Origin: Alisma plantago-aquatica
Taxonomy: Eukaryota > Streptophyta > Magnoliopsida > Alismatales > Alismataceae
NCBI GenBank assembly: GCA_963693085.1
Contig: OY856412.1
Span: forward strand, 964,810,281 to 964,874,280
DNA length: 64,000 nucleotides
Direction: 5' to 3'
In this document: positions 22,910 to 35,500 of the stretch, one piece after another
How positions within the stretch are numbered: position 1 is the first letter of the stretch
How the letters are laid out: every line of letters begins with the position of its first letter
Made by a program: the position numbers and the translations under genes
Notes under the pieces: generated by a model
What the model saw: the letters and a program-made list of their open reading frames with translations, nothing else
The model's database searches: none
Told to the model about the DNA's origin: nothing

Positions 22910-24100
22910 ATGGCCCCAGTTAAGGAAGCATTAAAGTGCAAGCACGGGCCGAGCTCTTCTTCAACCCCAACCTATATCTCCACCACCCAGTTCAAGGTGT
23001 CTGAAGCTGAAGACCCCACATACTAATTCCTCATTTCTCGTAGGGTCCTCCCTACACATTTTTCTTATGAGCAATCAATGGAAGCTTTCAGATTCAAGGA
23101 CAAAGTTAAAGAGCTGCTACAAGAGCTGGGTCTCAAGTACATATGTTACATGGTGAGCAACACATACCCTTAGTTAGTTTATGAATTCCTAAGTACCCTT
23201 AAGGAAAAAGAGGACCTAAGAAGTATCTTGAACCATTTGCCGACAATCACTTCCACCTCTAGGGGCATAGCTACAAAATTACTTTCAAGAAATTCTATGA
23301 TCTTTTAGAGTGCACTATGGGGGTGCATTAGCTTACCTTCTGATTTTTGACAGTGATGTATTTTGGAGTGAAATCATGACAAGGAGTATCATGAGGCCAA
23401 TAAGATAGGGAAACAACTATCCATAACCCAGTCTTTAGATATGTCCAACGGCTTCTTAGAACATGTGTTTTTGCTAAGAAAGAAACCTAAGGCATGTGCG
23501 GGAGGCAAGATTTATTCTTTCTGTGGGCTATGGTATATGATTTTCAAATCAATGTAGGTTACTTCATTCTTAGTAGTTTCTTTGATATAAATAAGATCAA
23601 AACGAGAGAATCTGGTGACATCATGTGTGGGGGATTGATCACCCACATAGCTAGGAAGCTTGGTGCAGACTTCTCTGGTATAGAGTTTGCACCAGGAAAG
23701 AACTTGGTGGATATACAATATCTTATTTCTTCTAGTCTGATTGCTAAGGTCTACAATGATGAAACAAAGTTCAGACAATATTTTGATGATGATATGTACA
23801 TTGACCTGCCTGACGTGGAGATAATCACCTTAACAAACAAAGACAACTGGAAGTTCACAACAATCACCCAAGATGATGTTGTAGATGCTCCTGAAGAAAT
23901 AGATGCTCCATATGCATTTATTCCAACAGCTACAGCTCAACCACCTCCCTCCACCGCCACTCAGACTAAGTACAATTGGGCTATGCCTGATGCTAGGCAT
24001 CTCTACATCTATGTTCAGCAGCGCTGTGGTCAGTTGGACAACTGCCTCGAATTGATGAGCCAGCAATACTCATTGATGCATGACATAGTATATAGGATGG
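22910..24100 (+). pseudogene. Element B third ORF (Athila env-like), left part, split by solo LTR E
   Basis: The ATG at 22910 starts a serine-rich N terminus. Stops at about 23023 and 23171 and frame changes follow, and the longest open piece begins at 23494. Position after integrase and text such as GGLITHIARKLG and GKNLVDIQYLISSSLI match the third ORF of Athila elements, often called env-like and found under the Athila ORF-1 protein family. Its function in plants is unproven. A proline-rich stretch and an alpha-helical end follow. LTR E is inserted after 24100, and the frame resumes at 28073. Confidence 0.75.
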
Positions 24101-27100
24101 TGTAACATACTCAATTTTGACTACTATTATCTATGTTGGACTATTTTTCCCCTAGATTATTTTTTTTTCAACATTGTCATTTATTTCGACTTCCACTTCT
24201 TATTTGGTTAAATTATTAGGGCATTTGATGTGAAATAGTCTTCAATTAAATTCCCTTGTGTCTAAGTGCATCAATTATCCTCACTTGAGAAATATTTGCA
24301 AACTACTTCCTATAATTATTTGCATGAGTTACCTTGACATCATATAGCAAAATTTTGAAATGTGGTATTTGAATATATTAGTTTGAACTTGTATTCTAAT
24401 AATACATCTACTTTTAGATTAATAACTTTGGGACAAAACCAAAACATATTGTTATCATTATATATTGATATTCTTACAATTTAAGAGAGTGATTGAGTTA
24501 TAGAGCTCATAATCTTAAATTGAGGTTAGTATTCTTATAATTTAGTCCAATTGGAATTGAATGTGTGACAATAGTCAAGGAATTACGAAACTATCAAATA
24601 ATTAGTATAGGAGAATTAATAACCAATTAAAAAGATACGTGCCTCATTAGATCATCCGCTACCTCCGACTGTTACGGAGTAAACATAGGATCCACCCTCG
24701 ACACCGAGGGACTTGATCCCCTTTTCTTTCGGCCTTGAGTCCACAATAACTGCATGCGAACTCTCTGATATCCCTCTGACTGGAAACCGCAGAGAACCAG
24801 CCACCAACGCCTGAACTCTACCCCCTCGCAAACCCTACCCTGCGATTGTAGTTACAGAAGGAAACTGACGAGTTTACTCGCTTCTCCTTCCTCCCCCAGA
24901 TCACGCGCTTTGTCGGTTACCCAGAGGAACGACAAGGCCATTCACTCTCAAGTCGTGGCTTCAAACCCAAACAGCCGCCGACATAACTCGGCAGATCTAA
25001 AACGGAAGTGTCATCTTGAGGCCCTCGACACCCTAGAACTTTGCCCCCATCCTATATAATAGTTACAAATCCATCAATGGTATCACCCACAAACCTGTAG
25101 CCGGGTCTGATCATCCACTCAACCTTGCCAGAAATAGACCTACGACGGTTGAAGCTAGTCTAAACTCTTTCGGACTCTGCAGCGTTGCCAGCGAAGATGG
25201 GCTGGAGCTGTAGATCGACCAAGATGGGCTGCAACTGCAGACCGACCAAGAGCATGTGATCTCACCTACCCTACTCCCGATGGCAATGTCCAACATGCTC
25301 CACCGTGGCTGACACTAACACCGCCCAACAGAATCCAGACGCCCTACACACGCTCTCCTTCCTCCTCTCTAGGTGACGACAATGAATCCCAAGGATAGAG
25401 GTGACCAGACGCAGTCCACCCCCTGCATCACCGAAGGCCTTTGACACCCTGTCATCTACTCGGCACTCGACCCCAGTCTCTCTTCCTCTTCCTTCTGCCA
25501 TCGGCCCAACACCACTGCCACCACCACTGCGCCGCATTCACCAAACCACCATCGACACCTCCGCAGAAGCTTCAGACCCCGCCCTCAAGTACAACGCGGC
25601 CGAGTTGGGCAGGCTGCAGATCGGCGACCTCCACCATGACAACCTACCAACACCACGGCGCCTACTGCTCCAGACCTCCCTGCCACGACGCCAACCTTGA
25701 CCAGACCTGCAACCATCTCGCTATCAGCCTGCAATCACCTGATGATGGCTCACATCTCGGTTGCACGGGCTGGATCTGGGGACCTGCAGTTACAAACCTT
25801 GCCGCTATAGGGACCCTCAACCCCTAGCAGATCGCTGGACTTCACAGCTAGCCGCCATGAACCTCGTCGCCTCACAACATCTTGCTTCAACCTGCCTGAC
25901 CAACCCTCTTCAGACCATCGCGCCACCAACTCCAGGCCGGGAAAAAAAGGATTATGATGCAGATCTAGAACCGAGTGTGCCACTGCCACCGGCATATGAA
26001 TTCATCACAGCAGATCTGAAATTGATCCTGCTTCCTTCATACAGATCTGCAGTGGGTAAGTCAATTTCTGGTTATTTGTTAATTTTGTTTAAGAAGATGA
26101 GATATTGATTAAGGGATTGGGTACAAATCTTAACGTGAAAATGTATAAGTGCTAAAATGTTAATAGATGTAGACGTATATGATACACATGCTAATCTCCA
26201 CGTAAATCATCCTTATTAAGTATATATGCCCTGCTATGGGTACAATGCAAATCGCAAGTTATATAAACAACTAATGACCTCCACGTGCATCCACTCTGCG
26301 TTCCAACTAGCTGCTACGTGATTGATGAATAAGAAAGATTTAGATAATAGATGTTGGGTAATAGGACTATTCTTAGTAAACAGGTTCAATTCTTAATCAT
26401 TTTATTTCACTATATACATGTACCCATATATCTTATTAGAAAGATAGATGTTTGTAATCTCAGAGAGTATACAATATTCATAGTAATTAATTAGATAACG
26501 CAACCTGGTCTTTATATAACAAATTATAATATTAATATAGTTCAATGGACTGTTTTCAAGTAATAATCCGACTAGTATGTATATTATGAAGGTAAACTGA
26601 TGTATTAATGCCAATAGATGTAACACTATGGAGGACTTTAGAAATAGAAAGAGAATGTAGGACATTAGATCAAAGTCTAAAATACGAATTTTGGTAATTG
26701 AATAGGTAATTGTGAGGATGACATATACACCTAATATTATAGTCTCTAACCATATAGTGATATGTATATGTGATCACGACCCTACCTTAGAAAGGACGTA
26801 AATATACTTAGGACTTTATGCCCACTTAATAACATGACAAACCTTGAGAAAGAATAGAATGAGGTTAATAATAATACTATGTGGTGGTTATCTATAATAT
26901 AAGGTAAATGGACTAGTAAATTTATTATATACTCAACTCAACTAGATACCCTAACAAGAGAAATAATAGAAGGACTGTGAAATAGTAACAATCTAATGTG
27001 GAAAATAAATTAATCCTAGATAAGACAAATTGAATAACATTGATTCCAAGTCGAATGGTGACAAGATTGTTATTCTTTGTAGCTACCTCTTCATAAATTC

Positions 27101-28067
27101 TTGGAGACACATTATGATTTTGCAATCGTTGAAGCCCTGAATAATTGAGGTACTATTCCTCTATTTCATTGTTGAACTATTTTCCCTCTTGATGGACATA
27201 CATATATCTTGATTCGTGGTGAATTCCATATAGTTTTGAAACCTTTATTTATTCTTGAAAGTTCACCACTCTCATTTTACAATTGATGAAATATTGTTGA
27301 TAAAATATTTTGGCACTGGACTTGATCTATTTGGAGTTTTGACTCCCTGTGGACTTTGGTCCCTTGGGCTTTGGCCCTTTAGAGCTTTGGCTCACTTAAG
27401 TGGGCCAAGTACCCCACAACCCTGCGCAGTGGATAGGGATTAGTTGTCCCCCAGTTAACTGGAATAGCTAATAAGGCACTAGTTTCGTTCTCTCCTAGAG
27501 TGTGAGAACACAAGGCACTTAGCCCTAGAAAAGATATGATAGGAAGGTGCCAAAACTTGCCAAATAGAATATTTTGAAATTGATATACCTTGTGAATAGC
27601 TTGGATAAATTTTGCATACTTGAATTATTGAATCTTACTTAATGATATTCTTGTGAAAGATTTGCTATTTTGAAGTTGATATTGGAATTTCTTTTTGTAA
27701 GCCTTTAGTCCACCAAATAGTCCTTTCCTAACTTTTATTATACATCTAAACCTATTTCGTGCATAGTTCAATTACTTGGATTTAGTACCAGTTTTGCTGA
27801 CCCTTTATTTTTCCCTTCAATGGGGTCCATGTGTGGTTTCGTTCCCTCCAGGAACTCATGGGCAGGTGATAGATGGAAGAACTTGAAGAGACATGCACTG
27901 GGTAGTCCTCTGTTGAAGACTAGATAGGAATGAATTTTATTTCTTAAACTTATAATCTTATTTGTAAGCTTCCGCAACTCTGATGTACAAGCATGATTGT
28001 AATAAAGATTATTTATGTATTTGATATTATTTTGTAAATATTCGACCGTAAAGATCGAGTCTTTACA
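24101..28067 (+). repeat. Element E: solo LTR (family of element D) inside B's third ORF
   Basis: This 3967 bp block is flanked by the perfect 5-bp duplication GATGG (24096-24100 and 28068-28072). It begins TGTAACATACTC, the same start as the LTRs of element D, and ends CTTTACA, as D's 3' LTR does. No PBS, purine tract or second LTR is present, so it is a solo LTR. About 24650-26060 is a strikingly GC-rich pocket with overlapping open frames on both strands, while the remainder is very AT-rich. D's LTRs have a smaller CT- and CCA-rich pocket in a similar position. Confidence 0.9.
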
Positions 28068-28072
28068 GATGG

Positions 28073-28188
28073 ATATGTGGCATATCTCTCAGGGACACTA
28101 TCCAATTCCTCAACCTCACCATCCCCAGCTAGAGTCGACTCCAGCCAGAGTCGACTCCATAGTCGATGCCAGGCGATGTGCCCGATGA
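28073..28188 (+). pseudogene. Element B third ORF, right part
   Basis: With LTR E and one TSD copy set aside, the reading frame that ended at 24100 continues here without a shift for another 38 codons, to a TGA at 28186-28188. The piece is rich in Pro, His and Gln. Frame continuity across the insertion supports both the exact LTR borders and the idea that this end of the ORF was intact when E inserted. Confidence 0.7.
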
Positions 28189-29408
28189 TGATGATTTGTT
28201 GCACAAGTACTTCCCTACTGGTCATGAGGGCGCTGGCCATTCTTGTTGATTTCCTCCATGACAAGTAGTTGGTTGCTATCACCTCGGGCTTGATTGATGT
28301 AGTGAGGACACTGTAGACTTCAATCTTATGGGGAGTGCAACCGACCGACAGTGTAGTTTTATTTCCCATTTATCATCATTTTCTTGGTTCTCTGTTCTTA
28401 GTTTCTATTTTCTTATGGCAAACTTAGTATGATGAGAGGCATATCTTATTTAATGGATTGATTTTCTTCCTATGATTGAACTATCTAGTCCTTTCTCATG
28501 AGAAATATCTTTTAAAGAAATTGTAAAAGGCATGCATAAATCATATGAAACTTTATGGCCACCAATATGTGCTTAATTTTGAGTTTATGTCTTTAGCCTG
28601 AACTTTCATCTTTTTCATCCTGGATTTCCTAACACATGTAATGGTAACAAATTTTGTGAATAACTCAACTTTGCAACACTACTTAGAACATGTGATGCTC
28701 TTGCCAAACCCATATTGACTTTTCAACCACCCTTTTTAGTGAAAATTTTCAAATCAAATGAATGGAATCTAGCTAATGTTGCAATTTAGTTAACTCTCCT
28801 ATGTTATGGGGAAAATAAGTGAACCCAATATCATTTTAAAATAGATTTTAGTTTAATTCATGTTAATTACCCCATAAAAGATGGCTAAACTGCCCACATG
28901 TCATGTAACCTAGTGTAAGTCCAATCTTGCCATAACGATTAGGTAATATGTTTTAAAAAGAGGGTAAAATACCCCAACCAGAACTCCTAGCATGCATAAG
29001 CCTAGATTAGCAGCCGAGTGTCAGAATCCTTAATCCTTTATCATATATTTTGGAAAACAAGGAGAGAAAGCTAAAACTTGTTAACATTAGCTAAGATACC
29101 ATCTCTTGCATCCTTAATAGCTGAAAGTTTTGGTTGCAAATTCATTGTTTGTTTGGATTGGTCATCCAAGTTCCATTTAGTGTTGCCTAGTTGACTATTT
29201 CATTTAATGCATTACCACCCTTGTTAAACTTAAAATCTCTTTCTTGGATGTTAAATTTGAAATAAAGGCTATGAGTATAAACATGTTGATTATGGTTGAT
29301 TTGGTCTCTTTTACATCCTTCATCTCATTTGATGTATGCATGAACTTGAAAATTTGTTCATTTGTGTTTCTATGCTCTTTTGCTTGATGATAAGCAATAG
29401 TTCAAGCT
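28189..29408 (+). other. 3' untranslated region of element B
   Basis: About 1.2 kb of AT-rich DNA lies between the end of the third ORF and the polypurine tract. I see no reading frame, repeat or RNA gene in it. Athila elements usually have such a non-coding stretch before the 3' LTR. Confidence 0.6.
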
Positions 29409-29418
29409 TAGGGGGATT
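29409..29418 (+). other. Polypurine tract of element B
   Basis: The purine run TTAGGGGGATT-like tract ends exactly at the start of the 3' LTR (TGATGTGTGC). Such tracts prime plus-strand DNA synthesis. Confidence 0.65.
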
Positions 29419-31122
29419 TGATGTGTGCATTTCATATATACATAATTTCAGTTCATTCTGCTCTCTATTTAGCCTCTAATCATACTTAATTTGCCATATT
29501 TTAGTGGTTTTACTTGTTACATGATTTGGATCAAAGGTACACTTCAAGGATGACAAAAGGAAGACAATTCAACTCAAATCTGACCATAGTTGGATTCCCT
29601 ATCGATTTGTAGCTGATATAGAGTTGATCTTGAAGAAACAGTATAAGACACATCGTGTCTTTATTTGTACATAGCATGTAACTTTCCAGGAAGGGCATTA
29701 CTCCACACAAAGCAAAGCACACGTTGTGTGTTATTTAACACCCGTGCATGCAAGTTTTCAAAGGCCTTTGTCCCTAAACTGCAGAACAAACGTTGTGTTG
29801 TCATCAAGACACGGTATGTCCGCACGTTGAAAGGCCAAAGTTCAATTTTCTATCCAAGTACACGAGCGTGTGTTTATTAACACACGGTGTGTGCCACCTA
29901 TCTAGGTAGACTCCAGTTGTAGCTACACGACATGTCTTTATTGGAACAAAGTGTGTACTTATCATGAAAAATTAGTTCAAACGCCAATTGCACTACGCTA
30001 CATGACGCGTCTACACAAAGACACACCGTGTCTTTATCAGGTTTTATAGATTTTAGAAGCAACCGTCCCTCATTTTAAAAATGAATGCAGTCACTTGGGG
30101 AAGTTATCACACGTTATTTGAAGCACTTTTTGACTAAAAAGAGTTGTAGAGAAAAAGTGGGCCAAATTTGGACAAGAAGAGGAGGTTTCTCGAGAGAGAA
30201 CCCCATTTCTTCATCATTTCCTTCCACTTTCTCCTCCAAGGGTGTAGTTGAGCTTCTCTAATCCGGACAAGATTCTTGGGAGGGAAGATAGTTCGAGTTG
30301 GAGCTACTACAAGGGTATAATTGTGTCCTCAAGTTCAAGTTTTAATCCTTCCACTTCATTCTTGGTTACTCTTAGATTTTCTTCTCTCTAATCATGAAAA
30401 ACTTTGAAAATTCTTTAATGTACTTGTGTTTCTTCATCATGTACAAGTAGAACCTTTCTTCTTGGGCATGGGAGAGTAGCTCCCATGCTATGACTCATGT
30501 GAACTCATAATTTATATCTAATGTTAGTTAATTTTCTTCTCCATGAGTTTCTATGGTGTTGTACTACTTGTATGCTTGGTTGGCCACCAATTGTACATGT
30601 TTTATGCTTCTTTATGCTATTCAGGAGAATGTATGAGGTAGTAGGGAGTAGATATCATGGCAACATGATCTTGACCACGGGAGTGGCTGGAGAATGTTGA
30701 GGATCCAAGGTTGCATTCGAATCTAAGCATAGACACGGGAGTGCTATGTGAAGATGAGAACCATCTCATTTCACCGGGAGGTGTATGATGACAAAAACCT
30801 CCTTGCAGATTTATTAGCATTTCAAATTTTGTAGTTACACATGATGTGATAGTATGGTGGTGAAATCTTATGTCTAGGACCTTCTAAAATATGATCTTGA
30901 CCTTTAAATTTAAGCTTTTGTTGTTTACTTGTCATCTAGTTAATTGCAATCAAACTCAACTGTTGTAATCCGACTTAGATTGTACCAAGTTAGATCTTTT
31001 GTGCCTAGATAACCTATCTCTTTATGGTTTGACCTCAATTACAATTGATCCCATATACTTGTGTGTGATTGATGAGTTGAGACATATAAGATTTAAAACC
31101 CAATTGCCTTAGGAAATCAACA
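29419..31122 (+). repeat. 3' LTR of element B
   Basis: The 1704 bp LTR pairs with 10974-16112 and lacks insertion C. It starts TGATGTGTGC and ends ...ATCAACA immediately before the TSD-like TAAAG. The ACAC..GTGT word array occupies roughly 29640-30030. Divergence from the 5' copy is visible as scattered substitutions, so the insertion is not recent. Confidence 0.9.
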
Positions 31123-31127
31123 TAAAG

Positions 31128-31850
31128 CATTCAAGATTATGAACTTCCCTGAAGAGGATGAAGTTAAGCACGCGGTATACCTGTTGAAGGGTAGTGCGGG
31201 CCATTGGTGGGCCATAGTAGAAGAGAAAAGACCAGGAGTCATGATAGGATGGGAGGAATTTTTACAAGAGTTTGTCAGTCAATACTTCCTAGAGACATAC
31301 CTAGATGAGAAGCAATCTCAATTTGAGAAGATTTGTCAAGGATCGATGACCACAATGAGTGTGAGTCAAGGTTTATGGAGCTTCTGAGGTTTTTCTCTCA
31401 CATGGTAGCTACTGATAAGGAAAGGATTAGTAGGTTTGAAAAAGGTATTAGTATAGAGTTGACTACAATAGTGTCATCTTTAAAAAATAGAGAAAGGTTT
31501 TCCACCTTTGTGGAATCGGTTAGGCGGATTGAGAGGTCTACTATAGAAAAGTGTGAAGTTAACACTACGAAGAGGCGGGTTCAACTCCAATGGAAATATT
31601 CTGGAGGCTTTAAGAAGCCGAGGTTTACTCCACCACAATCACAGAAAAGGTCGACTTCTACTGAGAAAAGGTCACATGCACTGTCACAATGGTCCCCGAG
31701 TAGGGGCAGAGGTCGCATTTTACCACCGGTAAGAGCTTGTAGTACCTGATCAGATTCTATGATAGGGATGCTAGGCCATGGTACGAGGATAAGACATGCT
31801 TTATATGTGGAAAGGTTAGGCATACAAGGACGTATTTCCCTGTGAAAGAC
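31128..31850 (+). pseudogene. gag: Element A gag, C-terminal part with zinc knuckle
   Basis: The frame picks up where 10973 left off, with the conserved gag text MNFPEEDEVKHAVYLLKG and GHWW. A frameshift around 31335-31385 moves coding to the frame open until 31749. A stop there separates it from the nucleocapsid knuckle at 31797-31838. That knuckle reads C-x2-C-x4-H-x4 followed by Phe instead of the final Cys, so zinc binding would be impaired. Arg/Lys-rich text precedes the knuckle, as usual for nucleic-acid binding. Confidence 0.85.
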
Positions 31851-31982
31851 GAGGAGGTGACTTAGCAGCCAAGGCAGAGTCAACAAGGTTTGCAATAGTG
31901 ATAGTTTAGTAGTGATGGTGGTAGAGGACGCGGGCCAAGCATCACAAGGAGGATCCTCTAGTTAGGCCAGTAGAGGACATGG

Positions 31983-32230
31983 AAGGAAGCAAGAGACGGC
32001 TAGGTTCTATGCCATGAGCCATCCAGAAGCACTAGTAAATCCACGGGTCATAATATGTCAGATGGAGTTATTTCATTCTGATTTGTCTGCTTCTTTTTTT
32101 GTATCTGTACTAGTTGACCCAAGTGTGACACACTCTTTTATCACTAGAGAGGTGATACATAGTTTTTATTTTCTTGTTAGTCATAGATCTAATAGTCTTT
32201 ACTAGAGACTCCTTTAGTTGGTTCTACCGA
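31983..32230 (+). pseudogene. pol: Element A protease remnant, active site altered
   Basis: The short frame 32014-32205 carries the aspartic protease core SVLVDPSVTHSFITREV. In working copies of this family the core has D-S-G or D-T-G followed by ATHSFI. Here the triad reads D-P-S, so the Gly is lost. Its place between the zinc knuckle and RT agrees with Ty3/gypsy order. Confidence 0.75.
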
Positions 32231-32599
32231 GTTGTGGGAGGTTTGCTCCTCTTACATTATTTTTTTCTCAAGACACAAAATTCAAATAGATCTCATGTCA
32301 GTTGACATACATGGGTTTGATGCGATCCTAGGGTGGATACCTTGGAAAAGTACAAGGTGGTGTTGGAATGTAGTACTAAGGTGGTGACATTCTATGATGG
32401 TCATGTCTCGTGGATTTTCCAATGTGACATGAAGATTCTTTCCACATGTTTGATGTCATCTATGATTGTAAAGAGGTTGCTGAGACAAGGATGTGAGGCT
32501 TTCTTAGCACATGTTGTGGATACCAAGGTGAGAGGTCCTAGTATCCAAGAGGTACCAATGGTGCGTGAATTTGAGGTTTTTTTCCTGAAGAGTTTCATG

Positions 32600-33720
32600 G
32601 TGTTCCCCCTCTAAGAGAGATTGATTTTTTGATCAATATTGTTCCTGGAATGCAACCCATAGCACAGTCACCATACATGATGGCACTAGTAGAAATGCAT
32701 GAGTTAAAGAAACAGTTGCAGGAACTGTTAGAGAAAGGTTTTATTAGACCAAGCACTTCCCTTGGGGTTCTCCTATGTTATTCATAAAATAGAAAGACAG
32801 TTCAATGAGGTTATGTATAGACTATCAATAGTTGAACAAGGTGATGATAAAGAATAAGTACCCTTTGCCAAAGATTGATGACCTTTTTGATCATTTAAGA
32901 GGTGCCACTGTGTTTTCAAAGATAGACCTCAGGTCAAGATATCAGCAGTTGAGGATCAAAGTGGATGACATACCCAAGTCATCTTTTAGGACTAGGTATG
33001 GTCATTGTGAGTTTGTGATTATGTCATTCGAGCTAACTAGTTTACCAGTAGCTTTCATGGATATGATGAATAGGGTACTTAGGATATATCTTGATTATTT
33101 TGTCATCATGTTTATAGATTATATCCTGATATCCTCCAAATATATTCAAAAACATGAGCAACACCTTCGTCAAGTGTTAACCTTGTTGAGACAATACTGG
33201 TTATATTCTATGTTTAGCAAGTGTGAGTTCAGGTTGTCTGAAGTATCTTTTCTGGGACATGTTATATCATGTAAGGGTGTTTGTATTGACCCTAATAAGG
33301 TGGATTTTGTTCTAGAATGGGAACAACCCAAGACATCGATAAAGATTTGCAGTTTCCTAGGTTTGGCAGGCTACTACATGAGGTTCATCAAGTACTTCCA
33401 TTTTGTAGTGTTACCCCAAACTAGGTTAACTAAGAAGGATGTTGCTTTTTCTTGGGAAGGCAAGTGTTTGTGTTCTTTCTAGAAGTTGGAAGAGAAGTTG
33501 ACAAGTGCACCTGTGTAAGTGATACCAGAACAAGGGAAAAGCTATATTGTCTTTTGTGATGCTTCAATCAATGGGTTGGGATGCGTGCTGATGGATGTTT
33601 AAAATGTAATTTCTTTTGCTTCATGAAAACTTAAGAAACACGAGGAGAATTATACAACAAATTATTTGGAGCTTGTAGTAGTGGTCCATGCATCAAAGAT
33701 ATCGTGAAACTACCTTTATG
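32600..33720 (+). pseudogene. pol: Element A reverse transcriptase and RNase H, catalytic Asp changed
   Basis: The RT starts with [14 protein letters not shown] and [18 protein letters not shown]. After a frame change it runs as a 216-codon open frame (32832-33482) with [29 protein letters not shown], the catalytic box near 33108-33131 and [11 protein letters not shown]. In the catalytic box the second Asp of the Y/F-x-DD motif is Tyr (F-I-D-Y, triplets at 33111-33122). RNase H begins near 33540 (YIVFCDASINGLGCVL) and breaks at a stop near 33600. The enzyme would be inactive. Confidence 0.88.
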
Positions 33721-34199
33721 GATAAAAATGTCAAATCTTCACCGACAACAAGAATTTGAAGTATATCTTTTCAAAGCAGGAGTTGAATATGAGACAGAGG
33801 AGATGGATGTAGCTAATAAAAGATTACGATTGCAAGATATACTACCATCCATGCAAGGAAAATGTGGTAGCTAATGCTTTAGAAGTAAGTCGTCTTCATT
33901 ATCATCTATAGATCAGGCACAATCATGTTCACTAGTGTGCCCCAAGTGAAACATGTTGGTGTCTGTTCTCCAGATGAATGTATAGTTGTATGTTTCTTTC
34001 TTTTTGGGTTTTTGGGCACTGTTACAAGTTAAACATACCATGATTCATAAGATCCATGATGCATACTAGAATGATAATGTGATACAAAATATCGGATAGA
34101 GAGTTAGGCAGTGAGAAACATGATGGTTTCCATGAGGCAGATGACAGTACAGTTTGTTTCCATAACAAGATAGTGGTTCCTGATGTTGATGGGTTGAGG

Positions 34200-35060
34200 A
34201 AATGGTACTTGAGGAGGATCACTCCTCAATGTATGTGATGCATACTAAACGTACCAAGATGTACCATAACCTGAAGGACGTACTAGTGGCCAAGATTAAA
34301 ATATGATGTGGCAGAGTTTGTTGCCAGGTGTCTAGTTTGTTAGTGGGTTAAAGTAGAGAACCAGTGGCCTATAGGGACACTACAACCTTTGTCGATACCA
34401 CAGTGGAAGTGGGAACATATTACCATGGACTTTGTGGTTGGTATTCCTAGGACAACCAAAGTTCATGATTCTAATTGGGTGATAGTTGATAGATTGACTA
34501 AGTCAGCTCACTTTCTTCCAGTTAAGACAATGTTTATAGTAGAAACATTGGCACATGTATATGTTTATGAGATAGTCCATTTGCATGGCATTCCAGTGAC
34601 TATAGTTTCTGACAAAGGTCCACAGTTTACAAATTGGTTTTAGGAATTTCTACATGGAGCAATAGGAATACAACTGAGATTCAACACAACATTCCACCTA
34701 CATACTGATGGCCAATCTGAAAGGATTGTTTAGATTTTAGAGGATCTCTGGAGGGCATGTGTGTTGCAGTTTCTTGGTAGTTGGGATGTACACTTGCGTT
34801 TGATAGAGTTTTCTTATAATAATAGCTATCAAAGAAGAATAGATATGACTCCTTATGAGGCTCTGTATGGAATACATTGTCAGTCTCCACTTTGCTAGTA
34901 TGAGATAGGAGAGTATCAACTCTTGGTTCCTGAGCTTGTACACCAGACTATAGAAAAGATTAAGATGATACAATAATAGTTGAAGGCAGACCAGTACAGA
35001 TAGAAATCTTATGCCGATAACCATCACAGACTGTTAGAGTTCCAAGTAGGAAACAGAGTG
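34200..35060 (+). pseudogene. pol: Element A integrase
   Basis: The HHCC zinc module is recognisable but broken by stops around 34300-34345. The core frame 34389-34643 has WKWEHITMDFVVGIPR with the first Asp and TIVSDKGPQF with the second. The third acidic residue is retained in the DGQSER motif near 34710-34722. A stop follows soon after, so the DDE triad is present but the protein is not continuous. The C-terminal domain continues to about 35060 in fragments. Confidence 0.85.
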
Positions 35061-35194
35061 TATCTCAGGGTTTCTCCTTAGAAGGGTGTGCTGAGGTTTG
35101 AAAAAAAGGGTAAGTTAGCTCCTAGGTTCATTGGACCATACCCTATATTGGCTCGTGTTGGGAAAGTAGCATACAAGTTAATCTACCACCATAG

Positions 35195-35464
35195 TTGCAT
35201 AGGTTGCACAATATTTTCCATACCTCCATGTTGAGGAAATGTCATCCAGACATAGAGCAGACAATTCAGCCAATAGAGGTTGAGTTAGATGAAGATGTCT
35301 CTTATGTTGAGGGTCCTGTGTTGATCCTGGATAGAAGGGTGAAAAAGTTGAAGAAGAAAAACATAGTGTTAATGAAGGCATTCTGCCATGATCATGGAGT
35401 AGAGGAAGCCACATGGGAGATAGAGGTTGAGATGTGTAGGAAGTACCCATCTCTCTTTGTGTAG
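35195..35464 (+). pseudogene. pol: Element A C-terminal chromodomain-like tail
   Basis: This 89-codon open frame starts with HNIFHTSMLRKCHPD, the usual junction after the integrase core in chromoviruses. It ends with a degenerate chromodomain: LDRRVKKLKKKNIVLMK and HGVEEATWEIEVEM, matching the strand-strand-helix pattern. The aromatic cage is incomplete, as is common in Tekay/Del elements (group II chromodomains). In this group the domain is thought to guide integration toward heterochromatin. Confidence 0.8.
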
Positions 35465-35500
35465 GATTTTGGGGCAAAATCCTTGTTAGGGGTTTATAGC

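Larger units (their letters stand above)
10974..31122 (+). mobile_element. Element B: Athila-type Ty3/gypsy element nested in A's gag
   Basis: This element has two ~1.7 kb LTRs (TGATGTG...), a tRNA-Asp-type PBS, Athila-like gag, protease, RT, RNase H and integrase, a third (env-like) ORF after integrase, and a purine tract before the 3' LTR. It splits the gag of element A. Flanking pentamers are GAAAG (10969-10973) and TAAAG (31123-31127), a TSD with one change. Removing its two nested insertions (C and E) leaves about 12.8 kb, the usual size of complete Athila elements. Stops and frameshifts are scattered through all ORFs. Confidence 0.9.

Noticed and set aside
25271..26108. Overlapping 80-130 codon ORFs in the GC-rich pocket as host genes
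   Set aside because: They lie on both strands, inside solo LTR E with matched TSDs, and show low-complexity Pro/Thr/Arg/His composition with no known motif. GC-rich DNA has fewer stops by chance.
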